NCBI GenBank assembly: GCA_964640665.1
Contig: CAZXHT010000002.1
Location: 1 to 64,000 of the forward strand
Length of the DNA stretch: 64,000 bases
Direction: 5' to 3'
Source of the DNA: DATKYQ01 sp964640665
GTDB lineage: Bacteria; Myxococcota; B64-G9
The notes under the pieces were generated by a model. It made no database searches and was not told where the DNA came from. It saw only the letters and a program-made list of their open reading frames with translations. Positions 6,756 to 14,968 of the stretch are shown here, in pieces; the stretch's first letter is position 1, and each line of letters opens with the position of its first letter. A program made the translations under genes and the position numbers.

Positions 6756-9499
6756 TCCTGCGATCGATCGAGGTGTCCGGTTGGCGGTGTTTTGTGGAGG
6801 CCGTCCGCTTAGGCCCCTTCAGCGAGGGATTGAACGTCCTATTCGCTCCGAACGGAGCGGGCAAATCCACGCTTTTTGAATCGCTCAGGCGCGGGTTGCT
6901 GGACGGACACCGGGTGTCCGGCAGGGATGTGGATTTTCTTCGTCCCTGGGGTCGGGCGCTGTCTCCGAAGGTCATTGTTGAGTTCCGCCAAGGAGACGAT
7001 GAGTTTCGCGTACAAAAGCAGTTTCTTGACGGGGCTTCTTCTGTTCTGGAGAGGAAGGAAGACGGGCGCTTCCGGCCCGTGGCCGAGGGACACCAGGCAG
7101 ATGAACAGGTCCGGTCCATACTCACAAAAAACCCGCCCGGGCGAGGTTTGTCTCAGCCAAGGAACTGGGGCCTGGCGCAGGTGCTCTGGGCACCGCAAGG
7201 GAACATCACGCTTGAGGAGCTGTCCGACGACCTGGTCTCCGACATCCGTACGATGCTCGGGGCTCAGGTAGCTGGAGCAGACAGCGGGCCGATAGAAGCC
7301 AAAATTGATGGGTTATATTCGAAGTTCTTCACACCGGGCGGGAGGCTGCGGTCCGGCCAGGATGCTCCATCCATAGTAGGGCTAACGAAGAGACTTGAAA
7401 AAGCAAAGGAGAATCTCGGTCAGGCACGGGAACTCCAGCTTTCATTTGAAGACGCATCTCACCATGTCGAGAAACTCAGATCAGTGAGGGCGCAGTCACG
7501 CCTGGACGCTGAGGAGCTTTCGAAAAAGCTCAAAGAGATCCGTGTCCAGTCTGAAGAGTATCGTTCGCTCAGTTCAGAGCTTGGGCAACGTGAAGATCGT
7601 GTCAAGGCAGCAGATGCGCAATACAGTGAGCTCAAGCAGCGAATCGATCTGGTGAACCAGACGAAAAGGGAGGTTGAGGATGCGCGAGAACTTGTTGCTT
7701 TGCTGGAAGAACAGCTTCCATTGACATTTCGGGAGCACCAGGAACGCGAGAAACAGATGTCTGCAGGAAGAGCGGCACTCGAAAACGCTCGAAAAGAACG
7801 TCAGCGTGTAGAGTCGGCAGAGGCGAGGGCGGAGGCCGCATGGGATTTCATGCGCCACAGGGAGGAGAAGAAAAGACTTACAGGAACCATCAGTAAAATC
7901 GAACGTGCCCAGAAGGCACTGTCGAAGAAGCAGAAGAAAAGGGGGCAGCTGCTTGCGCCGGAAGCCAAGGACCTGCGCACTATTAGGAAGCTAATCAAGA
8001 AGCGAGACGAGGCGAAGCTCATGGTTGAGGCTTCGCTGATAACTCTAGAGGTGGTTCCGGAGAAGAGCGGTAAGATCGAGGTGTTAGCAGGCGAAGAGAC
8101 TGGTAAGAAACCTGTTTCAGCCGGGAGGTCAACGAAAATCCAAGGCTCGCCTGAAGTTGTGGTAGAGCTACCAGGTGTGGCACGGTTCAGGGCTTGGGGC
8201 CCTGCGGGATCCATCGAGGAACACAGGACCGCATTGGCGAGATCTCTCGATGAACTGTCGAGAAAAACCGGACCGTTTAGAACGGATGACTTGGATCAAC
8301 TCGATTCACTTAAGGAACAAGCTAAGGAGTTGGATGGGGAGATCAGAGGGATCGAGAGACAACTGGAGACACTGCTCGAAGACAGAGAGCCCGAGGAGTT
8401 CCACCAAGAACAATCTGCTCTTGAATCTGCAATCTCAAAAGCGCTGAAAGAATACCCGGAATGGGGCAAAAAACTTCCCGATGCCGATGCTCTCAAATCC
8501 GAGACTGAGGAGCTTAGTGCCGCGTACGAATCAAAGGTGCAGGACTGTGAGACTGCATGGGAGAAGGCCCAGGAAGCTTTCTCGGCAATAAACTCCCGGA
8601 AACAAACAGAGGAGCAGCAACTGGCCGGTTTGCAGAAACAACTTGCAGACTCGGAGACTCGACTAACAAGCCTGATAAGAGACGGAAAAAAACCAGAGGA
8701 GCGAGAGGAAGAACTTCGACGAGTCTTGATGGAGTGGGATGCTTCAAAGGCAAGGTTTGAAGAGATAAGGGAGAAACTGGCGGAGTACGATGATGATCCG
8801 AATTCCGTGGTGGAAAGACTTGAGAGACAGATTGAAGCTGCCACAAAGGACGCCGAGAAAGCCGCCGAAGACGAGAAAAGGGAGGAAGGCAAGCTTGAGC
8901 ATATTTCGGCCCAAGGGCCGTACTCCAAACTTGTTTCGGCAGAGGAAGAGGTCGTTGAACTTGAAATCAAGGTGGCACGCGAAAGGCTACGAGTTGATGC
9001 GGTTAGCCTTTTGCACGACACTTCGAGGATGTGTCGTGAGGAAGCAATTGCGTCGGTTTCCGGGCCGGTTGAACTGGCGGCGACTCGCACCTTTCACAGG
9101 ATTGCCGGAAGACGACTGGGAAACATCCAAATTGATGGGGAATTCAGTCCTTGTTCGGTAACCCCTGAATCCCTTCAAGAGGCCGTGATGATCGCGAACC
9201 TTTCAGGCGGTGAGGCGGAACAGATGTACCTTGCCACGAGACTCGCCCTGGCAGAAGTTCTCGCTGAAGAGGAAAGGCAGCTCGTTGTGCTGGATGACGT
9301 GCTTACCGCCACGGACTCTGGCCGCTTGGCTCGCGTGATGAATGTTCTTGAGGAGGCAGCTCAACGTCTTCAGGTACTCATACTGACCTGTCATCCAGAG
9401 CGATACAGGGGTCTTGGTGGCGCCGAGTTCTTTGACTTGGAGGCCATTTCCGCTGAACCGGACGCTGGTCGTCGCCCCCAAAGGTCTGGTCCTTCATAG
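6752..9499 (+). CDS. SbcC/Rad50-like SMC ATPase without zinc hook
   Basis: A 915-residue ATPase with split ABC halves joined by long coiled coils. Walker A is APNGAGKST (32-40), the ABC signature is LSGGEAEQ (817-824), Walker B is VVLDD (845-849), and LTCHPER serves as H-loop. The protein has few cysteines and no CxxC, so the Rad50 zinc hook is missing. In place of the hook apex, about residues 415-490 form a Gly- and Val-rich, beta-like insert ending VVVELPGVARFRAWGPAGS. Translational coupling (ATGA) to the SbcD-like gene shows they form one complex. It is most likely a DNA-end-processing machine adapted to defence. It is not an ordinary housekeeping SbcC, given the island location and missing hook. 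Confidence 0.8.
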   Translation: MILRSIEVSGWRCFVEAVRLGPFSEGLNVLFAPNGAGKSTLFESLRRGLLDGHRVSGRDVDFLRPWGRALSPKVIVEFRQGDDEFRVQKQFLDGASSVLERKEDGRFRPVAEGHQADEQVRSILTKNPPGRGLSQPRNWGLAQVLWAPQGNITLEELSDDLVSDIRTMLGAQVAGADSGPIEAKIDGLYSKFFTPGGRLRSGQDAPSIVGLTKRLEKAKENLGQARELQLSFEDASHHVEKLRSVRAQSRLDAEELSKKLKEIRVQSEEYRSLSSELGQREDRVKAADAQYSELKQRIDLVNQTKREVEDARELVALLEEQLPLTFREHQEREKQMSAGRAALENARKERQRVESAEARAEAAWDFMRHREEKKRLTGTISKIERAQKALSKKQKKRGQLLAPEAKDLRTIRKLIKKRDEAKLMVEASLITLEVVPEKSGKIEVLAGEETGKKPVSAGRSTKIQGSPEVVVELPGVARFRAWGPAGSIEEHRTALARSLDELSRKTGPFRTDDLDQLDSLKEQAKELDGEIRGIERQLETLLEDREPEEFHQEQSALESAISKALKEYPEWGKKLPDADALKSETEELSAAYESKVQDCETAWEKAQEAFSAINSRKQTEEQQLAGLQKQLADSETRLTSLIRDGKKPEEREEELRRVLMEWDASKARFEEIREKLAEYDDDPNSVVERLERQIEAATKDAEKAAEDEKREEGKLEHISAQGPYSKLVSAEEEVVELEIKVARERLRVDAVSLLHDTSRMCREEAIASVSGPVELAATRTFHRIAGRRLGNIQIDGEFSPCSVTPESLQEAVMIANLSGGEAEQMYLATRLALAEVLAEEERQLVVLDDVLTATDSGRLARVMNVLEEAAQRLQVLILTCHPERYRGLGGAEFFDLEAISAEPDAGRRPQRSGPS

Positions 9500-9512
9500 C
9501 TGCATATTTGGT

Positions 9513-9546
9513 GCCCCGGCCACTCCGGAGGGTGGGTGTTCGGGGC
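9513..9546. terminator. possible bidirectional terminator between convergent genes
   Basis: GCCCCG (9513-9518) pairs with CGGGGC (9541-9546), and the loop contains a smaller CTCCGGAG palindrome (9523-9530). It lies in the 48-bp gap between the SbcC-like stop and the end of the convergent methyltransferase gene. There is no clear T-run on either side, so it could instead be only a stalling hairpin. Confidence 0.35.
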
Positions 9547-9547
9547 G

Positions 9548-12500
9548 TCACACCGCCGAGTATCGCCCGTCGGGGAGTTGACGAGCCTGACCCACGGTTA
9601 CCAGCGTTTGAAGCAGGTCTTCTACGCGATCAGTACGGGCTCGTACAAATGTTCGTGCAAGCGATTCGGCCGTGTCTGGTACCGCATGTGCAACGAGCGC
9701 TTCCCGTAAAACACGGACCTGGTCGGGCAGGGCTTTGGGCCAAGGAGTTTTACGGGGCTTCTTGCCAGGCTTCGGTTTCGACTGCTCAGCCTCTCCCGCG
9801 GTAATCTCGGTCTGCTCGGTGCTGCCTGCGGGGTTCTGGAATTCCGGCCGCAACCAGCGAATCAGTCCACGAGCTTCTTCTGCAGCTCGTTCGGTGTTGA
9901 GCGAGACTAGGCGCTCAAGAATTCCCTCGTCGCTCAATGAAGTCGGCCAGCCGTAGGCATTAAACACCGCAGCGTCCAGATCGTCGTGTAAATCTCTGAG
10001 TACCGAAACCAATCCCCACTCATGCACGGCCTTTTCCTTCTTCGTCAGCGAATCTCCGGCACGAAGCTTGTCGAGAACATTATACGTGGCCGTCATCGTT
10101 AATTTGGAATGCTCTGCCAGTTGGAGTTTGCGATGCGCATCCAACTGCTCGGCCAAGGTTCGGATCCTGTCTTTCTGCTCCTCACTTGCTTCTGGGAAAG
10201 GAAATGCCTCGAAGCATCTAGTTTTGACGTAGACTGGATCATTTCCAACGCCTAGATGGCCGCCGGCAGCCAGCGCCCAGCAGGCATGAATTCTGCTGCT
10301 TAAAACGCCAAGGACGAAGGCATCATCAGAGGCGATGTTGACCAGTTTGTTGTCAGGCAGAATGGATTCATCCAGGAACTGAAAGAAGCGGTGCTTAGAG
10401 GTCTCGACCGTTGCGATGTAGCTGGGAAGGCCAGCAAGCATTTCCCTTAACTTTGGATTGGTCTCCCCGAACAGCCACCAGTTCTCTCTTCTGGATGCCC
10501 TCTTATTCTGGTCACGTTCAGGTTTCACTCGCTCAAGTATCCATTGGTAGACAGCAGGGAATTGAAGGCGCACCTGCTCTACTGGAAGCCCGAAAAGGTC
10601 TATCACCATCAAATCCCGGCTTGTTGCTGTCAGATCACGACCGTTTCTGTATTCGCGAATGTGTTTCTCTAGTTCTACCGTCGTTCCTAGGCCAAGATTC
10701 TTTGCTTCCTCCTTCGTGACGACAAACCCTTGCCCGAAGAGGCAAACGCCTCGATTGCTTAGATCCCTGTTGGCTTCGAGTGGAACAGCCCCCGCAACGT
10801 CAGGTCCAATTGTTAGGTCGGTCAGGATCTTGCCTGCCTTTAGGGAGAGAACAACCTCGAAGCCGTCGCCGCCGCTTTCCCGTTCGGCCGTGACCTGTTG
10901 TAGCGTGCCGTGGTGTTCACCTGCCGCGGCGGTAGTCATTGCGATTCGCACGGCGGCGCCGTCGGCAGAATCGACCCATGGATGGTCTGGAATGGCGAAC
11001 AGTACAGACAGCGGCTTCTTCGAGCCAAGATGCTTATCCAGCACGCGACGATTAAATTTCTGGCGTAGGCTGTTGGTGGTGACGAAACCGAAGCGCCGGA
11101 TCTTCTTTTCGCGGGCAAGGAGAGCGGCGTGGTTCCACCAGTACATGACGAAGTCGCTGGACGAGCTAACGTCCTTGTGCACTTGTCGGACTGTCTCAGT
11201 GTAACCCTCGCCGAGCGCATCGCGCATCTGTGCCGGGCCTATGAACGGCGGATTGCCAACGATGTAATCGGCTTCGGGCCAATCGGCAGGTCTCGGGTTG
11301 ACATAGCGCACAACCTGAACACGTTCTGATTCATTCGGCACTTCTCGCCCAGTCACAGGGTGCGTTTTTGTGGTGCGGCCATCCCAGCGCGTCACGGGAT
11401 TGCCATCGTCATCCAGCACGGGTTCGATGTCGTCCCACTCGATGAGCGCATCGCGGCATTCGATGTTGTGGAAGTTGCGGATAATAGGTTGAGGGGGCAT
11501 GACGTGCCCATGATTGCGGAAGTGCCACTGTAACGTACCGATCCAGAGGACCAGTTCAGCAATCGCCGCGGCGCGTGGATTGACTTCTAGACCAAGGAAC
11601 TGATGAGGGCCGACGGTCTCGCCAGCCATCTCAAGCACGACTTGCCGTTCCCCAAGGGAATCGAGCGTATCGAATATCTCACCTTCTATTCGTTTGAGGT
11701 GCTCCAGCGATACGTAGAGGAAGTTCCCAGAACCGCAGGCGGGATCGAGAACTCGAATGTGACACAACCGCTTATGGAACTTTTTCACTTCAGAGGCAGC
11801 CTTCTTGACTTCGCCCTGGGTGGCCAAGTTGACAGCGGCGGCGCGCACGGCCTCCCACTCGGCGCGGACCGGCTGGACGATGGTCGGCATAACCAATCGT
11901 TCTACATAGGCTCGGGGTGTGTAGTGCGCTCCGAGCTTGTGGCGCTCCACCGGGTTCAGAGCACGTTCCAGCAACGTACCGAAGATAGCCGGCTCCACAT
12001 CGCACCAGTCGCGTTGTGCAGCCTCAATCAACAGTTGGATCTGGTCCTTGTTCAGGGGCAAGGCCGATCCGTCCTTGAACAAGCTTCCATTGAACTGAAG
12101 GACGTTCGTACGCAGGCTGGTCGAAAACCCGCCGCGATTCATGCGTTGCCAGAGTTCCTCGATCATGGGCACAAAATGATCGGGCGTATCCAGGAGACTT
12201 TCCAGGAGCCGTGTAAAGCCGTCGCGCATCAACAGTTCAACGTCTTCGGCAAACATGGTGAAGAGGCACCGCATGAGGAACGCCGCCACACTTTGCGCTC
12301 CATGACCTGCGCCCTCAAGCGAGACGGCCAGGCGCGCCAGGCGAACGGCAATATCTCGGGTGACGCGTGCGCTGCGGCTGGTGGGGTCGAGGTCCATAGG
12401 AGTCGTCCAGACCTGCTGCAAGCGTTCGCGGACCTCGGGCTTGGCGAGGTCCTTGAGAAATACACGGTGGCTGCCTGGGGCGGGAAAGGGAATGTAGGTG

Positions 12501-13027
12501 CCGCCGGTGCGCGTAAACTCCGAGTAGAGTTCGATTGAATGACCGACGTCCACCACAATCAGGAACGGCGGGCGGCCTTCGGAGGGCGGGAGCGCCCGGG
12601 CGTATTGCTGGGCTTGTCCATGTGCTCGGAGCATGGCATCGTCCCAGGCATGTGTTCCTCGCTGGCCAATTCCTTGGCGCAGCTTTCGTCTTCGTTCGCG
12701 TTCAGCCTCGGACAGCGCTTCACCATCAGCCTCTTGAGCATTGGCGCCCTGCTTTGCCTCCAGCACGAAACAAGCCCGCTTGTAAAGGTCTATGAAACCG
12801 GTGCTCGTGCTGCCGTCACCGTGAAGGAAGGTAACGGACCGCTCGAAAACGTAGGCGTTAGCGGTATTGTCCGGTGAGGCTGGCTCTGGGTGCGGTACGC
12901 CGATGACATCGCATAACTCGGACAAGAATAGCTGATAGTTGGCTCGTTCAGCGGCGCCAGAACTCTCCCAGCGCTCAATGAAGCGCTGGATTGGATCGTT
13001 GCTGTCGTTTCCAGTCTTTGGATACAC
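9548..13027 (-). CDS. single-chain restriction-modification enzyme, type IIL (MmeI)-like N6-adenine methyltransferase/nuclease
   Basis: A 1159-residue protein. Near the N-terminus is a PD-(D/E)XK-type motif with MmeI spacing, D80-X9-E90-A-K92 (GFIDLYKRACFVLEAKQG), predicting an endonuclease. The gamma-class methyltransferase core follows: SAM motif DPACGSGNF (428-436) and catalytic GNPPF (591-595), typical of N6-adenine DNA methylation. The rest should carry the target-recognition region. The last 150 or so residues are a Lys/Pro linker and a small helical domain beyond the usual type IIL length. The start is GTG 13027: an in-frame TGA lies two codons upstream and AGGAG precedes it by 11 bases. 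It is transcribed towards the other four island genes. The recognition sequence is unknown. It may be a stand-alone RM or the self-marking arm of a larger system. Confidence 0.8.
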   Translation of the reverse strand: MYPKTGNDSNDPIQRFIERWESSGAAERANYQLFLSELCDVIGVPHPEPASPDNTANAYVFERSVTFLHGDGSTSTGFIDLYKRACFVLEAKQGANAQEADGEALSEAERERRRKLRQGIGQRGTHAWDDAMLRAHGQAQQYARALPPSEGRPPFLIVVDVGHSIELYSEFTRTGGTYIPFPAPGSHRVFLKDLAKPEVRERLQQVWTTPMDLDPTSRSARVTRDIAVRLARLAVSLEGAGHGAQSVAAFLMRCLFTMFAEDVELLMRDGFTRLLESLLDTPDHFVPMIEELWQRMNRGGFSTSLRTNVLQFNGSLFKDGSALPLNKDQIQLLIEAAQRDWCDVEPAIFGTLLERALNPVERHKLGAHYTPRAYVERLVMPTIVQPVRAEWEAVRAAAVNLATQGEVKKAASEVKKFHKRLCHIRVLDPACGSGNFLYVSLEHLKRIEGEIFDTLDSLGERQVVLEMAGETVGPHQFLGLEVNPRAAAIAELVLWIGTLQWHFRNHGHVMPPQPIIRNFHNIECRDALIEWDDIEPVLDDDGNPVTRWDGRTTKTHPVTGREVPNESERVQVVRYVNPRPADWPEADYIVGNPPFIGPAQMRDALGEGYTETVRQVHKDVSSSSDFVMYWWNHAALLAREKKIRRFGFVTTNSLRQKFNRRVLDKHLGSKKPLSVLFAIPDHPWVDSADGAAVRIAMTTAAAGEHHGTLQQVTAERESGGDGFEVVLSLKAGKILTDLTIGPDVAGAVPLEANRDLSNRGVCLFGQGFVVTKEEAKNLGLGTTVELEKHIREYRNGRDLTATSRDLMVIDLFGLPVEQVRLQFPAVYQWILERVKPERDQNKRASRRENWWLFGETNPKLREMLAGLPSYIATVETSKHRFFQFLDESILPDNKLVNIASDDAFVLGVLSSRIHACWALAAGGHLGVGNDPVYVKTRCFEAFPFPEASEEQKDRIRTLAEQLDAHRKLQLAEHSKLTMTATYNVLDKLRAGDSLTKKEKAVHEWGLVSVLRDLHDDLDAAVFNAYGWPTSLSDEGILERLVSLNTERAAEEARGLIRWLRPEFQNPAGSTEQTEITAGEAEQSKPKPGKKPRKTPWPKALPDQVRVLREALVAHAVPDTAESLARTFVRARTDRVEDLLQTLVTVGQARQLPDGRYSAV

Positions 13028-13208
13028 GGTTCACCATTCTCCTGTTCTTGCCGGAATACTTGAAAGTACCAGAATAACGGGGGCGGTCAACCCCAGTTAC
13101 ACCCCCTCCCCTCTACTCACCTGGTGATACGGCACCTCCAACAACGACTCCCCAACGAGACCCGCAGTGGACGTCTCCGGAGAAAGGGCTTTTTGAAATT
13201 CCTATCCG

Positions 13209-13245
13209 GCGCAAGACAAAGCGCCTTATACCCTTTATTTACTAG
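13209..13245. repeat. right copy of 37-bp perfect direct repeat (attR-like)
   Basis: Identical to 1048-1084. This copy contains the TAA stop (13235-13237, minus strand) and last codons of the glycosyltransferase gene. The inserted sequence therefore begins immediately left of 13209, and both chromosomal neighbours keep intact 3' ends. Confidence 0.85.
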
Positions 13246-14968
13246 ATCGCTTCAGGTCGTACACCAGCACCAGGGGCACTTCGTCGAGATACAGGCCGTG
13301 CGCGATCTTCTTGTTTCCGGTCAGGTTCCAGATGCGGTACTCGGTGTCTACGAACTCGCGGTGGTATAGATAGGCCGTGAAGTCGGATGACTCGGGGGTC
13401 CAGGCCATTCTCAGGTCGCCGCGCAGATATCCATCGCGCTTGTAACTCCTGAAACACTCCCCGTTGACCTCGTGCAGATAAAGCCGGGCACCGTGCGGCA
13501 GGTTTTCGTTGATCCAGGGCAGAGCGCCGCTGATATCGTTCGACCAGTACTGGCGCTGCATTCCAAGGTCGGCGCCGCCGGCCACGCCGCCGGCCAGCTC
13601 GTTGTAGTAGGTCGTACCATAGTTGCCGACCTGCACCAGGCCCAGAAGCGAGGGCAGCAAAACCAACCCGGCCAAGGCGGTAAAAGCCCGCCCGGTTGTA
13701 AGATGCAGCCTCTCGATCTTTTTTTCGGGCAGCGCCTGTACGAGCCGGTCGAGGGCCAGACCAGCCAGGATGCAGGCGAAGGGCATGGCGTGCAGCCAGT
13801 GTTTTATGCCGCCGAAAATCGGGATCGTCGGGATGGCTATAATCAGCAGGGGAATGAATGCATTCAGAAGCAGCAGCCAGGCGTCGCTCTTTTCGATGTC
13901 GGTGGTTACTTTCGCGTCCGCGGTAGCTACTGTTTTCATTCCACCAAGACGCGCCAGCAGCTGAAGTCCTGTGTGAACCGGGCGTCCGAGGCGGCGTCCC
14001 AGCAGGGCCAGGAACCCGAACGTCGCCAGCAGCATTGTGGGCAGCGGTAGGCTGAGCGCTGTCACGATAAAGGGGTATGCCCAGGGGAAGGGCGGATCCG
14101 TAAGCAGCTTTCCGAAGTACTCCCAGTAGTAATTGATGTGATTCAGGTGAAAGCCCAGATACCAGCCCAGGCGCGCGATGGTGTCGTGCCACAAGAAGGG
14201 CCAATGCAGCAGGAAGACAACCGGCCCCAGCACGAGCATGCAGAAAAACGCCAGCGGAATACGGGGAAACTTCAACCCCCGCCGGGAGAGTGAGAAGTGG
14301 CGGCCCCCGGTTATCAACCAATGAATCCCGAGCACCACCGGCAAGAAAAAAGCATTCAGCTTGACGGCCAGCGCCAGACCCCATATTAGACCGGTTAAGA
14401 TTGACCACTTCCACGAGCCCGCGGCCTTGCGAAAGGCCATAATGGTCGCAAGCCACATTAAAGTGACCGGCATGTCGAAGCATGCCAGCTGGGCATGAAA
14501 GAAATGCCGCGGGGCTAATATGAAAGCCAGCGCCGCGAACAAACCGACCCGTCGTGAGGCGACGGCCGCGCCGAACAGAAACACCAGTGCCACGCACAGG
14601 GCCGATAACAAATCGGCGGGCAGACGCATTGCCCTGACATATGCGCCGCGCTTATCGGGCGGCCAGCTTGGGCTCCGGGTTCTCGGGGGCGCAAAGGCCA
14701 GATAGCTCAAGGCCATCAGGTTCTTTACCAAGACCGGATGCTCGCGGTTTATCTCGTAGTGGCGGCTGATGACCGCGTCGCTGAATGCCCGGCCCGGGTT
14801 CTTCACAAGCTCACGGAACCATCCGGCATAGTGCTCGGCGGCGTCGACATAGTAACCCTCGTCGCGGGTCAGCCCCAGCTCCGGTGCGTTGGCGAACAAT
14901 ACGCCGAAAGTCGAAAGGGCTAGGCCCAGGGCGATCAGTGCGTTTGCATGCCGTGGAACGAATCTCAT
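13235..14968 (-). CDS. GT-C glycosyltransferase, ArnT/PMT-like (family 39 type)
   Basis: A 577-residue integral membrane protein with about 10-12 predicted helices. The first extracytoplasmic loop carries the acidic GT-C motif in LTRDEGYYVDAAEHY (D35, E36). A REHPVLVKN segment and a soluble C-terminal domain of about 130 residues follow. Family members transfer sugars from polyprenyl-phosphate donors to lipid or protein acceptors on the outside of the inner membrane. The start at ATG 14968 is fixed by a 4-bp ATGA overlap with the preceding gene, although the frame is open further upstream. Its 3' end lies inside the right repeat of the island. Sugar and acceptor are unknown. Confidence 0.8.
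   Translation of the reverse strand: MRFVPRHANALIALGLALSTFGVLFANAPELGLTRDEGYYVDAAEHYAGWFRELVKNPGRAFSDAVISRHYEINREHPVLVKNLMALSYLAFAPPRTRSPSWPPDKRGAYVRAMRLPADLLSALCVALVFLFGAAVASRRVGLFAALAFILAPRHFFHAQLACFDMPVTLMWLATIMAFRKAAGSWKWSILTGLIWGLALAVKLNAFFLPVVLGIHWLITGGRHFSLSRRGLKFPRIPLAFFCMLVLGPVVFLLHWPFLWHDTIARLGWYLGFHLNHINYYWEYFGKLLTDPPFPWAYPFIVTALSLPLPTMLLATFGFLALLGRRLGRPVHTGLQLLARLGGMKTVATADAKVTTDIEKSDAWLLLLNAFIPLLIIAIPTIPIFGGIKHWLHAMPFACILAGLALDRLVQALPEKKIERLHLTTGRAFTALAGLVLLPSLLGLVQVGNYGTTYYNELAGGVAGGADLGMQRQYWSNDISGALPWINENLPHGARLYLHEVNGECFRSYKRDGYLRGDLRMAWTPESSDFTAYLYHREFVDTEYRIWNLTGNKKIAHGLYLDEVPLVLVYDLKRSSK

Larger units (their letters stand above)
1085..13245. mobile_element. putative integrated defence island (12,161-bp unit bounded by direct repeats)
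   Basis: This interval plus the left repeat copy would collapse to one repeat if excised. The cargo is defence-type: PHP-SMC ATPase, AlbA_2 protein, SbcD-like nuclease, SbcC-like ATPase and a type IIL-like restriction-modification enzyme. The flanking genes are convergent. In the reconstructed empty site, the methyltransferase stop (TAG) and the glycosyltransferase stop on the other strand (TAA, 13235-13237) would both lie within one repeat copy, so the two genes would overlap by 11 bp. No integrase, transposase or excisionase was found inside, so the element is either non-autonomous or has lost its recombinase. Confidence 0.7.

Noticed and set aside
11603..12538. A 311-codon plus-strand open frame inside the restriction-modification gene
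   Set aside because: It is antisense to a strongly supported enzyme and has no family features.
13242..14597. A 451-codon open frame antisense to or shifted against the GT-C glycosyltransferase
   Set aside because: It lies on the same strand in another frame, is rich in Arg, Gly and Pro and has no domain. The glycosyltransferase frame has clear membrane helices and the DE motif, so this is a high-GC shadow.
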